Shown here: positions 35,093-48,578 of the stretch, piece after piece
Layout: each line of letters begins with the position of its first letter
How positions within the stretch are numbered: the stretch's first letter is position 1
DNA from: Zanthoxylum bungeanum
Taxonomy: Eukaryota; Streptophyta; Magnoliopsida; Sapindales; Rutaceae
DNA length: 64,000 nucleotides
Direction of reading: 5' to 3'
NCBI GenBank assembly: GCA_019454045.1
Contig: SKCR01018455.1
Span: 1 to 64,000, forward strand
Position numbers and translations under genes: made by a program
The notes under the pieces: model-generated
What the model was told of the DNA's origin: nothing
Databases searched by the model: none
What the model saw: the letters and a program-made list of their open reading frames with translations, nothing else

Positions 35093-37900
35093 GTTCAAGC
35101 ATGAAATTTTAGGGCTTAAAATTTGGGTAAATGTTTGTTGAGCATGATTTGAATAAATTGATTGTTTAAGTATGCTTATAACATGTTTAATTTCATTTTG
35201 GTTGGACCAATTTGTTGAAAAATGATTTGGAATTATTTTCCCCAAATTGATGACCTTGGCCGAATGTGAGTGTAAAATTGGGTATTTTGATTTTGAGCAT
35301 GATTTGGTTAAATTGATTAATTGAGCATGTTTAAATGATCTTTAATTGAAGTAGGATTGGATCAATTTCAAGAAAATTAATTGGGAATAATTTTCCCCCA
35401 TTTATTCATGTTGGCCGAATCTTCAAGCATAGTTGGAAATTTGGAATTTTTTCATTTTGATTCATTGGATGGGTTGTAATGATGTTGGATGATGTTAATT
35501 TGAAGTCAATTAGATTGAATTTTGAATTGAACATAAATCCCCAAATTGCTTGTGTTGGCCGAATGTGTATTGATTTTGGGTTCTTGGAATTTTTTGATTT
35601 TTGATTCATTTGATGAGTTGAAATCATTTAGGTGGATGTTAATTTGAATAGAATTGGATTGGATTTCGAATTGGACAAAAACCCCCAAATCCTTGTGTTG
35701 GCCGAATGTGTATGCCCTTTAATGTCTTGGTATTTTTTGATTTTATGACATTGGATGTGTATGAAATCGAATTGGATGGTGATTTGATGTCGATTGTGGG
35801 TTCGATTGGATTGAAACCAAATCGGACACAAAATCCCTCTTTTGGCCGAGAGATTTGTAGCATGTAAATGGGTTTGATTTTTCAATTTGTGTGTTGGACA
35901 TATAATAATGAATTAAGCATGATTAATTGGACTAATATGGTGTTTTAGAAATATTGATTTAGTTGATTAATCATGTAATACACTTTAGTTTAATTGAATA
36001 TAAATTGGATTTTGTGATATTTAATTAATTGGGCCTAATTTTGGAAATTGGACTTTAAATGTTGTATTTGGGCCTATTGGGCTTGATTTTATCAAGTTGG
36101 GTTTAGGCCAAATGGATTGGATCCAATTGGGCCCAAACCTTAACCATAAAGCCCAAATGCAACAAATGAACCTTTAAAGTTCAATTGGGCCTAATGGGCC
36201 AAGATTGATTTATGGGCTCATGGGGTAAATCCCGGATTGGACTTTGGTTATCGGTTTGACCCGAGTTGACCAAAAGTCCACGCCTTAAGAAATCAATTAA
36301 AGCCCATTGGACTTTAATTGAATTGACGTGGGACGTTAATCGGTCTTTGAGACGCGTTACGATTAAATTTGGAATTTAAATCGTAAAAGGTTTATTAAAT
36401 AAAAGTGTAATATTTATTTGGAATTGAATATTGAATTAGTATTAAATACATGTTAAATTAGATTTAATGATGTAGTTTAATTTAATTCATGAATTCGTAC
36501 TTTAAGTACTTATTCGCAAAAACGAGTTTGACTCGAACAAAATCAAATCGTTGTTTGAACATTGGATGATCACTTAATTATCAGATTAATTAATTTGATT
36601 GATTGATTGATAGCATGCTTATATGTGTGAATTTGTGGTTGTGTTGAATGAATAATGTATATCGGATGGATATTAGTCGGGTGGGCAATTTTAGAAATTA
36701 TTGTAATAAATTCGATTTATTAAATTGGACCTGCGTGTCCAGCCTTATCACCTCTATTCTCTTTGTATTCTCTTCTCACCTATTCCCCTCTATGTATATG
36801 AGGTTTCTTTAGAAGTGTAGTGTAACAGGTAGAAGTAATACTAGTGCTAGTTTGAGTGAGAAAGGGAGAGATTTGATCTAGGATCAATGTGTTAAGTATC
36901 CATCCACATATCATTATTATTTATTTCATACTCGCTTTATTATGTGTTTAGAATGCATGTTTAAGGGTGTATGATGATGAGACCTTAACAAAGATAATTA
37001 AATTGGTAGCCAATTTGCACGCGAAAAACCCTCGTTAAATATCAAGCGTTTATTTTCCTTCCATTGAGTGATTCTTACTCAAGATCCGAGATTGGCAGGG
37101 TTGTTGGCCAAAGTCAAGCCCTTGTCCGTCAAAGATGTGTTTTAATTCATGAGGCTTTGTTCCATATCGGTGTCGTGTCCAAGTTGTGGTTTGTTGGCCA
37201 AAGTCAAGACCACTTCTTGTCCATTGACATTGATTACGAAGCTTCCATGTCAATGGGTCCGCGCTTGACTGGGATCACTAGGTTTGTTGTGCCAAAGCCA
37301 AGGCCTAGTTGATTCAGAGGAAAAAGGTTAGGGTATACATTCGATGTATAGGCATATATAAGATATATGTTTGGGACTTGGATGTCCACCTACTGGATCT
37401 AGGAGTTGGATGAGATCCAATTGATCTTCGAGATCTACCTAGTTAATTATCATACAATTTGTTGGCCAAAGTCAAGATTGTGTGATATTTAACGGGATCC
37501 TAGCCCACTAGGAAACACGGTTTCCCGAGTACTCGACAGAGGGTTAGAGGCTCGACGAAAAATAGTGGGAGGCAAGTATTGAATTTGCAACATTCGTTCA
37601 ATTACTCGCCATACGCGCTCAAATAAATATCACTCGTCACATAATCAAAAGTATTAGTTGGACTAATATTTTATGTTGTTTTAAAAATATATATAGTTGG
37701 ACTATATACAAACTTATTCAATATATAGTTGATTTTATAATTGGATTGTAGTAATCAATATAATTGAATTAAAATGATAGTTGATTTTATAATTAGATTA
37801 TAGTAATCAATTTAAAATATAGTTGATTAAATAATTTGATTATTGTAATCATTATAATAAATAGTACCTTATTAAAATTGATTAAATAGTTGGACTATTA
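35093..37900 (+). other. 5' leader of element D, no supported gene
   Basis: Long AT-rich leader with many TTGGCCGAATGTG words in its first kilobase (35250-35850), then a GGGCCT/AAGCCCA-rich part homologous to the A leader. Three GGCCAAAGTCAAG motifs lie near 37104, 37196 and 37462. A frame at 37064-37312 starts with TTG and is only partly kept in A; not called. Purely AT-rich sequence fills 37650-37900. Confidence 0.6.
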
Positions 37901-40900
37901 AAATCAAGAAAGAATTTAAAAGTTAAATATTTAGAATATATAATCCTTGGATTAAATGTTTTAAATGATTTAATTTTCAATTGGGAATTAATAATAGGTT
38001 AATTTATTTGATAAAATAACTTATTATGACTAGGCACATAATTAAGCAAATAAGTAGCATAAAATCTTTGGAAGATTTATGTGATGATGACTTTAGTGCT
38101 TAATTAATATACTTATCATAAATCTATTTTAGATTTAAAAGTATTAAATTGCAATTAATAATTCTTGGAGAATTAATTGACTATTCTAGAGGTGAAAAGT
38201 CAAAGTTTGCAATTGGGCATGTAGCACAAGGTGCACATCGTTTCGATATTTCGAAACCCAAGGCTTGGCCAAAGGTTTGTGAAATATTGAAAGGATAATT
38301 GACATATCCCAAAGTGACTACCATTTGGATATGGAAGACACGAAGGAATTAAAGAAAGGGCGAGGCTCTAACTTTAAAATATTTGTCAAAGTTATGTTCA
38401 CTACTAGTATTAAAATTGGATTTTAAATACTTAGTGTGGTACATAAAATATATGTATTGATGTTCAGAATCCGCTATGAGCTTGATACTGACTTCAAGCC
38501 GAGAATTCTCTGAAATCGGAAACGGGACGAAAGTCGCTGTTTCGACCGTAGATACCTAAGTTTAGGAACTACCCTTTTGGTATGTACTTAAATTAGGAAC
38601 TGTTATAATGTAACTAGTTTGACTAGAGACATTATCTCTCTATCAGTGTTTAATCCATTCCGGATAAAACCTTTATATTCTAGAACACTAAAGTGTTTTA
38701 TTATATAAAGATGATACTGAGATAAATACATTAGATGTAAATAACAGAATTTATATTTTGAATATAATGAAAATCTCAAACATATAAAATGACAAATAAA
38801 TAGCTCATATTGATTTGATCAATAGAGACTTATTTGTGGCACTGTTGTCTAGGACACAATTAAACCAGACTCGTATATCCACACTTTTGAAGAGTGGGTA
38901 CTAGGACTGATTTGATTATTCAAATAAGGTCTGCGAATCTAGTTTATATAGGTAAAGTACCTAAATACTATTTACTTGGTAATAGTATAAGGCCACCGAT
39001 CTGTTAGCCCTATTCATGGTGAAGTTAGTGGGCCCATATCTAGCTAGGCTAGATGTGAACATGAATATTTTGTGACCTTAACGGATGTGGCATCACGTTA
39101 TGGTTATGTGTTTCTTTTGAAGAACACAAATCGGAAACTTTAAAGTTTCGACACGAAGTAAATAAACAGATCGGCTATAGTATTATTCACCTCGGTAAGA
39201 CCGTAATGGAAAATACTTAAGCAGTAAGTTTCATACGTACATGAAAGAGTACGGTATTCTTTCAATAGGACTCCTCCCGAGACACGTCAGTTAGACGGTG
39301 TGTCCGAACTAAAACCGAATTTTGTTGGACATGATAAGGTTTATCACGAGTCGCTCTGAGCTACTGTTTCCTTCAATAGGATATGTATTAACAGTGCAAA
39401 ACTTATTTAGAATAAGGTTCCATATAAATCTGTTTGACAGATATCATATAGGATATGAACAGGAAAGAAACGGGTTTTCTCATTCCTAATAATTTGGGTA
39501 TGCCAGGCATAACGTTTGGATGATACCAAACTAGAACCCAAATTGGATAAGTGCCAATATAGGTTATCCTAAGGAAACCATAAGTATAGTACTTATAAAT
39601 CTCACATGAGAACAATATGATTGTTGCTCACCATGCGGTTTTCCTGAGAGGAATACCGATATGCAGTGGTCAGTGGGAGGATAGTGATACTCGATGAAAA
39701 TCAGAGTAATACTGTTCAAGGCACGAAGTCCTTAATGGAACATAAATAGTTCATCTATGATGAATCTATACCATTAATCTTCAAATACACAAGAACTAGT
39801 AGATCGGATAGAGTCAGAAAACAACCTAGGGTATGGGTTTCTGATCTCACCTCATAAAGATGTCAATCTTATGGAGGTGTACCATCCGACTACGTTTTGA
39901 GGAAGTGATACGAGGTATCGACTCCCTATTATGGCAAAGTGCCATGAATCCGAAATGGATTCCATGTATAACAACTATTTTGGATACTAGTTGTTGTACC
40001 ACAAGGCATTGTGCCTATTGGTACATTAAACGTCTTCAAGGAAGACATACATGGATGGCAACATACCAACGTACAAAGCTGGGCTTTTGACGGAAAGGTA
40101 TCGTTATCAACATTGTGTTAATAACGGTTCAACCTTTTACCTGTTGCCATGGTAAATCCATTTTGAAGATGCTTGTTGATAACTGCGTATTTCATTTATG
40201 AAATGTGTCAGTTGTAGATCAAAATCGCTTTCCTGAAAGGAAACCTTTTGGAGGATGTTTACAACATCCTGACGATTTTGTATAACCAACAAACGAGGTT
40301 TGCGGGTTATTCGATCCATGTTTGGATTAATGCAAGCATAAGGTTCTTGGAACTGTCGTTTTGAAATAATCATAATGGTTTGTGATTTGACTCAAAACGA
40401 AATAATTCTTGTGTATATAAGGAGGTTAGTGGGAGAGGGCACTGACAATGAAATTCCCATAAAGTAATTGGTGAAAGCTTGGCTTTCATAGATATTCTTT
40501 CAATAGAAATTCTCCGTAGAATTCTGGGGAGTAACAACCTTTATTCAAGGAATAAAGATCTACTAGGATAGATTTGGAGTTGTTAACACTCTCTGGGAAA
40601 TTGTACATTTAAAATGTACTTGATAGGTGTCTCATACGCTTCGAGCATATGGAGTCACGATCAGATCAATCCAAGTGATAGTCACTGGATTGAAGATTAA
40701 GAACATCTGTTAGTATCTTAGAGAACTAAAGATGCTGTCTTAAACTATGGAGAATGAGAACTTGAAGTGACTGGGATCACCGCTGCAAGTTTCCAAACAA
40801 TTAAATACTGAGGTACTATAAAGTTTGAATAACAGGACAGTGAGCTGGAAATATTCCGAGCAAGATAACTGTTGCCGAATAAACAACAAATGCGGATTAT

Positions 40901-41205
40901 TGCTGCAGCTGAGGCAGCAATAGAAGCCATTTGGATCGAAAATAAATCTAATTAGATTAGATATAGTTCTTTTAGCAGCTGAGCTAGGCGTCAGCACAGG
41001 CTAAGGAATTAAAGGTCTCATCGACGATCCAGATATATACTTCTATATCATCTGATTCGTTCGGATCATACATCGTGGCGATGTGATGATCGTATAAATC
41101 GCGTCAGACGATAATCAAGCAAATCTGCTGACGAAAATCTTTCCTCAGCAATTTGAGCGAACCGTACATAGTTCGGGTGTAGGACACTTGAGTGACTCGC
41201 TATGT
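37901..41205 (+). pseudogene. Decayed copia gag-pol of element D
   Basis: Shifting plus-strand frames give copia landmarks. Integrase: TDVASRYGYVFLLKN near 39075-39130, QLDGVS then KNRI near 39285-39330, and AHHAVFLERNTD near 39625-39665. Reverse transcriptase entry: FEEVIRGIDSLLWQSAMNPK near 39885-39960. RNase H: IIAAAEAAIEAIW near 40895-40935. The order is copia and matches A. Dozens of stops and indels are present. It supplied Gag, protease, integrase and reverse transcriptase in the ancestor; now inert. Confidence 0.78.
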
Positions 41206-41219
41206 GCCAAGTGGGAGAT
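41206..41219 (+). other. Polypurine tract of element D
   Basis: GCCAAGTGGGAGAT directly before TGTTGGACAAAA; identical to that of A. Confidence 0.9.
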
Positions 41220-42190
41220 TGTTGGACAAAATGACCCATAGCGTCACTATTTGCACAGATCATTGTGTTGTTGTAGCAAATTAACTATGTGACAAGGAAA
41301 TTGCACTCTCATCATTTGTGATTAGATCACCATAAATATATATATAAATGAAGAGAGGTCCCTATGATTAGTTCCTGGACTGAGAATGATATGAGACAGT
41401 ATCAGTCCCCGAATGATTAATCATTAAATATCCCTAGCCGTAGTATTATCGAGACTGGACATCGATAATGCGGAATAGGCTAGTATTGCACTTGTGTGCG
41501 TTGTGAGGGCACAACGGCATAGTTCTCATATATATAAGTATTGGATACTTATGCAAGTGCGATAGGAGGTCGTGTTTCACCGATGGTACGGGAAAGAGCT
41601 TCGCTCTGGATAAACCCCTCGGAATCCCATTGGTATTATGACTATGTGTCTATGGGAGGCCGAAATCAAGGTAGGTGTGTATAGTCTTAACCTGAGACTT
41701 ACATCGCTAATACTTACGATAATCGATAAACTTTGGTCTTGATGGTACAGGCTTTAACCGGTTCTGTGTACACCACTTCTAGGTTTATCAGAGAGTCGTA
41801 GTGTATTGGGTGTGATGTCTAGATGGAAGTGTCACTTCAGTTATAGTGGAGATGATGTCACGCAGGATACGGTACTAGTGCTCTTGAGTGTTGCGCAACC
41901 AATCGGGATATTGTAACCAGGTCATAACTATCCGATTATAGAGACTATGTTACCAGACATCTGATATGTGCTTCGGACGGGGTAGACACTTATCCAGCCC
42001 CAGCCCTAACACGTGACTATCTGATACTGGGCCGATATGCACAATACATTAGTATACTACGCTTGATAACAGATCTTTGATATTCTTAAATGGATATGTC
42101 CGGAGAATTGGGAAGACTTGGTGCTTTGCTAGGAGTCGACCTTGTCTCGTAAATCGGTAGAACGTAGTACTTGGTACGTACGTGATTCGG
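41220..42190 (+). repeat. Partial 3' LTR of element D (first about 971 bp)
   Basis: Matches 30784-31724 and onward to ACGTGATTCGG, then breaks abruptly into B-LTR sequence. The break has almost no overlap (about one base). Confidence 0.9.
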
Positions 42191-43939
42191 AGATATGCTA
42201 AGAATGACATCGACCTTAAAATAGTCTTGACACTAGGTGTAAACTATTCATAAAGTAAATATTCCTAGTCGTTGGTTTTGAAATACTGATAAGTGTGGTT
42301 TATACCGACTTATTCTGGTATCCTTAGCTTATTATTTTGTTATGTTTCGAGTCATTTAATGTATTTTTAGATTATTTTTTTCTTATTTGTAGGAAGCATT
42401 AAAATATCAATAATGGAGTAAATACAAGTGTTTTGGGAACTTCAGGAAGCATCAGACACGCACTGGAGCATAGAATGCAAACCACAGGAATAATTGAAGA
42501 ACCCATCACTGGCGCCACAGTGCCCAAGTCCTGGCGCCAGCGAGAAGATACATATCCCAGCCAAAAGGCCGAGAGATGGGCGTCACAGCGCCAATCACTC
42601 ACATCGTATGAAGACACGCAAGAAGGCGCTACCTATCCACTCGCGCTGCAGTGCATGATTAGGCCTTTAAGCTTCAAGAGATCAATACAAAAGACTAAGG
42701 GATCAGCGCCGCAGCGCCCAATGCAGGAGCCGCGGCGCTGCGGGAAGGAGTCAGACATGTTCAAGAAAGTGATTTTTATGGTTTTTTAACATGTATTATG
42801 ATTCCAAGGCTCCACTATAAATACATGACTTCGTCCAAACTCAAAGGAGGAGGCTAATACATAGCACAAAACACCAAAATACCTATTTTTGAGAGATCCA
42901 AGGAGGAGGATTGAAGAGCAACAAGAGGAGACAAAGACGGTGACGTCCGAAGAGGAAGAGATTCAATTCGGGTTTTATCTTCTTGTTTCTTTCTTAGAAC
43001 TCTAATGATTTCCATTAGATTCATGACTTGTTATTCATTGTTTTTATCTTTTGTCATGAACTAAACTCCTTAATTCTGGAGAATGATGTAACTGATGCTA
43101 GAACCTTGTAATTCTTTACTAATTCTATTATGAATTTTTATTGATTTATTTATATTCTTTTGAGTTTAATGTTTTATGTTTGCTGGCCACAAATATGATG
43201 ATACATGTTTGAAATCTATCACTCGAGAGGGGATTTTGAATGGATCTAGAGAATATGACCTAGGATTTTATAGAGTTCGAGAGAATCTGTAGTTCCTTTG
43301 AAGTCGTTAATATAGAATCACAAAGCGTAATGAGTTGTTAACTATTAGATTTTTTTAGAGATATCGAAGTCTATAGTTGATGATATTTTCACTCGGCACT
43401 CGAGAGAGGGGGTGGATATTTGCGGAGTCTTGACTTATAAACAATATTACTGAACAAAGATTAATTGGCATGACAAATACATAGGAGACAGCTAGGTGAA
43501 ATCAGGATCCATAATCTCTATCGTATTAGTTCCTCTTATCAAATTGTTTTTTATTTATTTATTTAATTAAATCTTTATTATTGGTTTTCTAAATAAAGTT
43601 AGGATTATCAATTGTAGTACTTAGTGCACGTTAACACAATCCATGTAGGTTCGACACTCTAAACTCATTTATACTAAAACTTGCACCGTACACTTGCGGT
43701 ACAATATAAAATATCACGATAAGTTTTTGGCGCCGTTGCCGGGGATTGTTTGTTTAATTCGCATTAATACTGCTACCAATTAACCTTAGGTTTAATTTAG
43801 ATTTTTTAACTTTTATTTTAGTTTTGTATTTATTTATTTTGTTTATTGATTTTTGGTTTTTTGGTGCTTCAGTGAATGCGAAAATCCACAAGTCTCGACT
43901 CGCTCCTATTTGACCCTGAAATAGAAAGAACAGCGATGT
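42191..43939 (+). repeat. Duplicated block: B-LTR fragment, C LTR and C leader
   Basis: Matches 29029-30783 nearly base for base: the last 96 bases of the B LTR piece, the AATAC junction, the C LTR (42287-43716), the primer site (43728-43745) and the leader. Differences include an 8-bp deletion in the GC-rich patch (near 42534) and a few substitutions. Confidence 0.93.
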
Positions 43940-45972
43940 TGTTGGACAAAATGACCCATACCGTCACTATTTGCACAGATCATTGTGTTGTTGTAGCAAA
44001 TTAACTATGTGACAAGGAAATTGCACTCTCATCATTTGTGATTAGATCACCATAAATATATATATAAATGAAGAGAGGTCCCTATGATTAGTTCCTGGAC
44101 TGAGAATGATATGAGACAGTATCAGTCCCCGAATGATTAATCATTAAATATCTCTAGCCGTAGTATTATCGAGACTGGACATCGATAATGCGGAATAGGC
44201 TAGTATTGCACTTGTGTGCGTTGTGAGGGCACAACGGCATAGTTCTCATATATATAAGTATTGGATACTTATGCAAGTGCGATAGGAGGTCGTGTTTCAC
44301 CGATGGTATGGGAAACAGCTTCGCTCTGGATAGACCCCTCGGAATCCCATTGGTATTATGACTATGTGTCTATGGGAGGCCGAAATCAAGGTAGGTGTGT
44401 ATAGTCTTAACCTGAGACTTACATCGCTAATACTTACGATAATCGATAAACTTTGGTTTTGATGGTACAGGCTTTAACCGGTTCTGTGTACACCACTTCT
44501 GGGTTTATCAGAGAGTCGTAGTGTATTGGGTGTGATGTCGAGATGGAAGTGTCACTTCAGTTATAGTGGAGATGATGTCACGCAGGATACGGTACTAGTG
44601 CTCTTGAGTGTTGCGCAACCAATCGGGATATTGTGACTAGGTCATAACTATCTGATTATAGAGACTATGTTACTAGACATCCGATATGTGCTTCGGACGG
44701 GGTAGACACTTATCCAGCCCCAGCCCTAGCACGTGACTATCTGATACTGGGCCGATATGCATAATACATTAGTATACTACGCTTGATAACAGATCTTTGA
44801 TATCCTTAAATGGATATGTCCGGAGAATTGGGAAGACTTGGTGCTTTGCTAGGAGTCGACCTTGTCTCGTAAATCGGTAGAACGTAGTACTTGGTACGTA
44901 CGTGATTCGGATACTCCGACGACCGTATTTACTGCCAACTTATCCGGAGATCTCATGGGTCGCTTCCCGATAATCCACCGATGACGCACAACTCGCACTC
45001 TTGAATAATCTGGGATTATATAGAAGAGAGAGAAAATTAATCTAGGATTAATTACGGAGATATTTTATCTAGGATAAAATAGCGTCTAGAGAGAGATAAC
45101 GATTAATTTGGAATTAATCGATTAAATTAATATATTCGAAATATTAAACAAAATTAGATTTCGACGCGGAATTAAAATTAGATTTTAATTCGGGCGAACG
45201 AATTAATTTAGAATTAATTCGTTAGCGACGTGAATAATGAATTCGCTAGGCGTAATCATTTAATTAGGACGCGACGGAAAAATCGTTAATTTGGAATTAA
45301 CGAACCCGAGCACGGGTGTGATTGCGAGCGCATTCATATTTCAAATTCGAGTGCGGTGACGCAAGTCGCATCAAGCGTCAAAGATATGTCACTTTATTAA
45401 AGTTGATATGACTTAAAGTTGACAAAAAGTGTTAAAAGCTTTTGGAGGGAAAACTTTATGTTTTTGGCTCCAACTTTTTGCTTAATTTTGAATTAAAGCA
45501 AAAAGATAAATCATTTTATTTTTGGAAAATATAAAAGAAAAAGGCTTTACACTTTTTGGTAACAAGTTAACACTTTTATCTCTCTCATTCTTTCTCTTCT
45601 CCTCACGCCCTCACTGTTCTTCTTCACTGGTTTTGAACCAGAAATACCGTGAGTTCAAGGGAAGCAAGAGTGGGTTTTCATGGTGAAAATTCAAGTGCTA
45701 GCACACTTACGAGTCTTGTGAAGGTGGTAGGGATGTTCGACCATGAGCCGGGATCCATCCGACGAAGTTAGGAGCTCCATTTCGCAGCTCAAAAACAGAA
45801 GATGCAAGGCAGTGGACTGCATGCAGTGGCGCCAAACCAGTGAGCATTTTGGGCTTTGTTTGTTGCCGATTCGACTCAACCAACCAATGTAAGTATTCCG
45901 CTATCTTCGTTGGTGTATTCACACATGAATTTCATGTCTTGTTTGATCTTGGGACCTAGAATAAAACCAACA
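43940..45972 (+). repeat. Full D LTR at the right end of D
   Basis: TGTTGGACAAAATG to AAAACCAACA, 2033 bp, uninterrupted. The preceding GATGT (43935-43939) is one base off the GATGA that follows at 45973-45977. Best read as the solo-LTR remnant of a second D copy (see findings). Confidence 0.9.
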
Positions 45973-46012
45973 GATGAGACTAAGGAAATAAGGGAAAATT
46001 GAACAAGAAGCA

Positions 46013-47170
46013 ATGACAGCTAAAAACAACCCACGTCAGGTGGCAATCAGAGATCACTTCAAGCCGATCATTGATGATACTTATTCTGGGATTGCCCATC
46101 AACCAATCAATGCCAACAATTTGAGTTAAAACCTGCATTGATCAACATTGTACAAAGAAATCAGTTTGGGGGTTCAGCTGTAGAGGATCCCAACTTTCAC
46201 TTAAGGATGTTCCTGGAGATCGCAGACACCATAAAAATAAATGGCCTGAGTAAAGAGGCTATCAGGCTACGCTTATTCTCATTCTCTTTACGGGATAAAG
46301 CGTGGGATTGGCTTCAATCAATACAGACGGGGAGTATCATGACATGGCAGGATATGGCCACGAAATTTCTTGAGAGGTTCTTTCCACCTGCTAAATCAGC
46401 TCGACTGAGGGCAGAAATCAGTATATTTAAGCAGCTGGAGACTGAGACATTGTATGAAGCATGGGATCGCTTTAAGGATCTACTACGAAGATGCCCACAA
46501 TATTATTATGCAGATTGGGTCCAGATTCAGTTGTTCTATAATTGGATGAATGGTTCAAATAGGACTGTGGTTGATGCAGCAGCTGGAGGAGCTATATTCA
46601 AGAAATCAACTGAGGACGCCTACAATTTACTAGAAGAAATTGCCATTAACCATTTTCAATAGCCAAGTGAACACGCTATGGTGACCAAAGCAGCTGGAAT
46701 ATATGAAGTGGACCCAACTGTGGCACTTACAGCTCAGATTTCCACTTTATCTACTCAAGTAATAGGCCTGAAAAATCCACGAGTACCATTTATTGAATCA
46801 GCAGCGGTTATAAATATGCGGTTATTGGATGGAAACCCGAACTTAGAACAAGTCCAATATATGAACAATCGGAACTTCAACACCTATAGAGGAAATCCTA
46901 TGCCTAACCGTTATCATCCAAACCTGTCATATGCTAATACAGAGAATGTCGAGCAGCCTTCATCGGGTTTTGATTATCAAAGAGCTTAGCATAAATATTC
47001 CTTGGAAGATTTCATGAGCACGTTTGTTGCTAATACTTCAGCAAGATTTGAGAAGAATGAGTCCAGACTGGACAATATTGAGACACACATGGAAAATATC
47101 GGGGCAATAATGAAGTCCTTAGAAACACAAATTGGGCAGATTACTTCCTCCATGACCAAGCAGCAGTAAG
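46013..47170 (+). pseudogene. C gag (Retrotrans_gag family, Athila/Tat-like)
   Basis: Gag forms the particle that packages element RNA. From ATG 46013 the frame reads MTAKNNPRQVAIRDHF, and a one-base loss near 46121 shifts it. From 46138 to 46662 the core is open: NQFGGSAVEDPNFHLRMFLE, FSLRDKAWDWLQS, MATKFLERFFPPAK, LYEAWDRFKDLLRRCP and VDAAAGGAIF, all landmarks of plant Retrotrans_gag proteins. A TAG at 46660-46662 replaces a usual Trp, and a second stop lies at 46987-46989. The C-terminal part carries a predicted coiled coil (FEKNESRLDNIETHMENIG, about 47047-47105) and ends QIGQITSSMTKQQ at 47170. No zinc knuckle or protease follows. Confidence 0.88.
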
Positions 47171-48578
47171 GGGGTATTTGGATAAACTGCCACAGCTACC
47201 AAGTTATATTTTTCATGTCAAAACAGCCAGTAAATACAAAAGAAGAGGCTACTGTGACCACCATTTGGGTGGTTGCGTCTGGTTAAAGACGTTAAACTTA
47301 GCGCTAGCGGGGAGGCAACCATTGCATTTATTTGTTTTTAATTTTTTTTTATTGTGTGCTACTGTTTATTTATTCGTTTTGCATGCTATTTATGTAGGTA
47401 GCATGAGACACAAAAAGCCCGCGCAACCAAACTCTGACCAGCAGGAGCCTGATCAACTCCATGCACGGTAGTGTTGTTCCTTAATCTTTTTTTTTTCTTT
47501 ATAATTATCTTTCATTGAGGACAATACAAGTTTTAAGTTTGGGGGTGTGTGCATGTATTCCTCCTATTTATTTATTTTTTGAAAAAATTGAAAAAAAAAT
47601 TAATTCTCGTTTTTAGTCTTTGATAGTAAAGCATAAATCCTATGATGATACTGTTTGTTTATGGGTGAAATTTTAGAAACGATAAGTGCCCAATTTACTT
47701 TTATCTGATGCATTGAGTAGTTGATCTATGTCAGACTCGTAAGCACTCAATTATAGGTTTTTAGCAGTGAAAACTTAAGTAGTTGACAAGGTAGTTGAAG
47801 AAATTGCACGTCGATGAATGACTGTTTGCTTAGATATCTATCTTGATTTGCTAGTGTTATGATGTATGGTATGGATAGAAATAAAAGAAAAAAGTCTCTA
47901 AAGAAAGAAAATAGACCACCTATAATCGATAAGCGTGAAGCTACCCATAGGCGAGTATTAGGACCACCATGAGGAGAAATGCTACCTTAAAGGGTAGGTG
48001 AGTTGGAAAAAAAAGTGCAAAAAAGAGAAGTAAAAAGAGACAAGAAAGGCAAAAAGAAAAATCATACCATACTGAGCAGAAAATAAGACAATTACATAGC
48101 ATAATTAAGATATCTAGGTTGGTTGGACACATCGATCTCAATTTTTTTTTTAAATCATTAAGTTGGCTTACTTATGAATCAAGCTGTGAATGAACCTTTA
48201 CACACACACACTGTGAGTCTAGCTTAGATAATTTATTCAAGAATTTGGATTTTAGTTGCATTGCGTACTTTCAAGGTTCTCTTATTTCATTTATAAGCTT
48301 TCCTTGAGGATAATTTTATGTGCAACTATCGGGACTATACTTTTGTTATTTTTATATTTTTGCATGATTGCATGTGTGTGAAAGACGTTTGTGGGTATCG
48401 TCGCTGTAAGCCCTCACGAGACTATAACTCATCCACTGGGGCCACCTAAGGGTTTAAAGGCTTGTTGCATACGCTAAATGCAATCGTGATCCCTACGAAA
48501 GTGGCTTAGTTAATTCAGTAATTTTTATTTGTTAATTTAAATTTAGTTTTTATTTTCATCTTTTGCTCAGGACTAGCA
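47171..48578 (+). other. 3' tail of element C, non-coding
   Basis: Holds the GACGTTAAACTTAGCGCTAG and GGGGAGGCAACC words that usually follow pol in Athila/Tat elements, then a purine run ending AAGTTTGGGGGTG (near 47535-47548) that resembles the internal tract of these elements. A purine-rich stretch lies at 48005-48060. It ends TTTTGCTCAGGACTAGCA. No LTR matching 29125-30560 is present, and no gene. Confidence 0.75.

Larger units (their letters stand above)
30784..45972 (+). mobile_element. Element D: degenerate Ty1/copia element with a rearranged 3' LTR region
   Basis: 5' LTR 30784-31724 plus 33979-35073 (split by solo LTR E), primer site from 35075, interior 35074-41219, polypurine tract 41206-41219. 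The 3' side holds a partial LTR (41220-42190), a duplicated upstream block (42191-43939) and a full LTR (43940-45972). TSD GATGA at 30779-30783 and 45973-45977. It is a sister of element A. Confidence 0.9.
29125..48578 (+). mobile_element. Element C: gag-only Athila/Tat-like Ty3 element lacking a visible 3' LTR, carrying D
   Basis: Flanked by AATAC (29120-29124 and 48579-48583) inside the B 3' LTR. It has a 5' LTR (29125-30560), a tRNA-Asp-type primer site (30572-30589), gag (46013-47170), a purine tract followed by a long AT-rich tail, and ends GACTAGCA. No protease, reverse transcriptase or integrase is seen. D is inserted just upstream of gag. Non-autonomous gag-only elements (TR-GAG type) are known in plants; an internal deletion is the alternative. 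Confidence 0.85.

Noticed and set aside
42433..42789. 118-codon frame in the C LTR copy (and its 77-codon form at 29269-29502)
   Set aside because: The two nearly identical copies differ by an 8-bp deletion that changes the frame, so no protein is conserved.
47549..48578. 3' LTR of element C
   Set aside because: It follows a purine tract and ends in CA next to a target duplication, but shows no similarity to the 5' LTR at 29125-30560.
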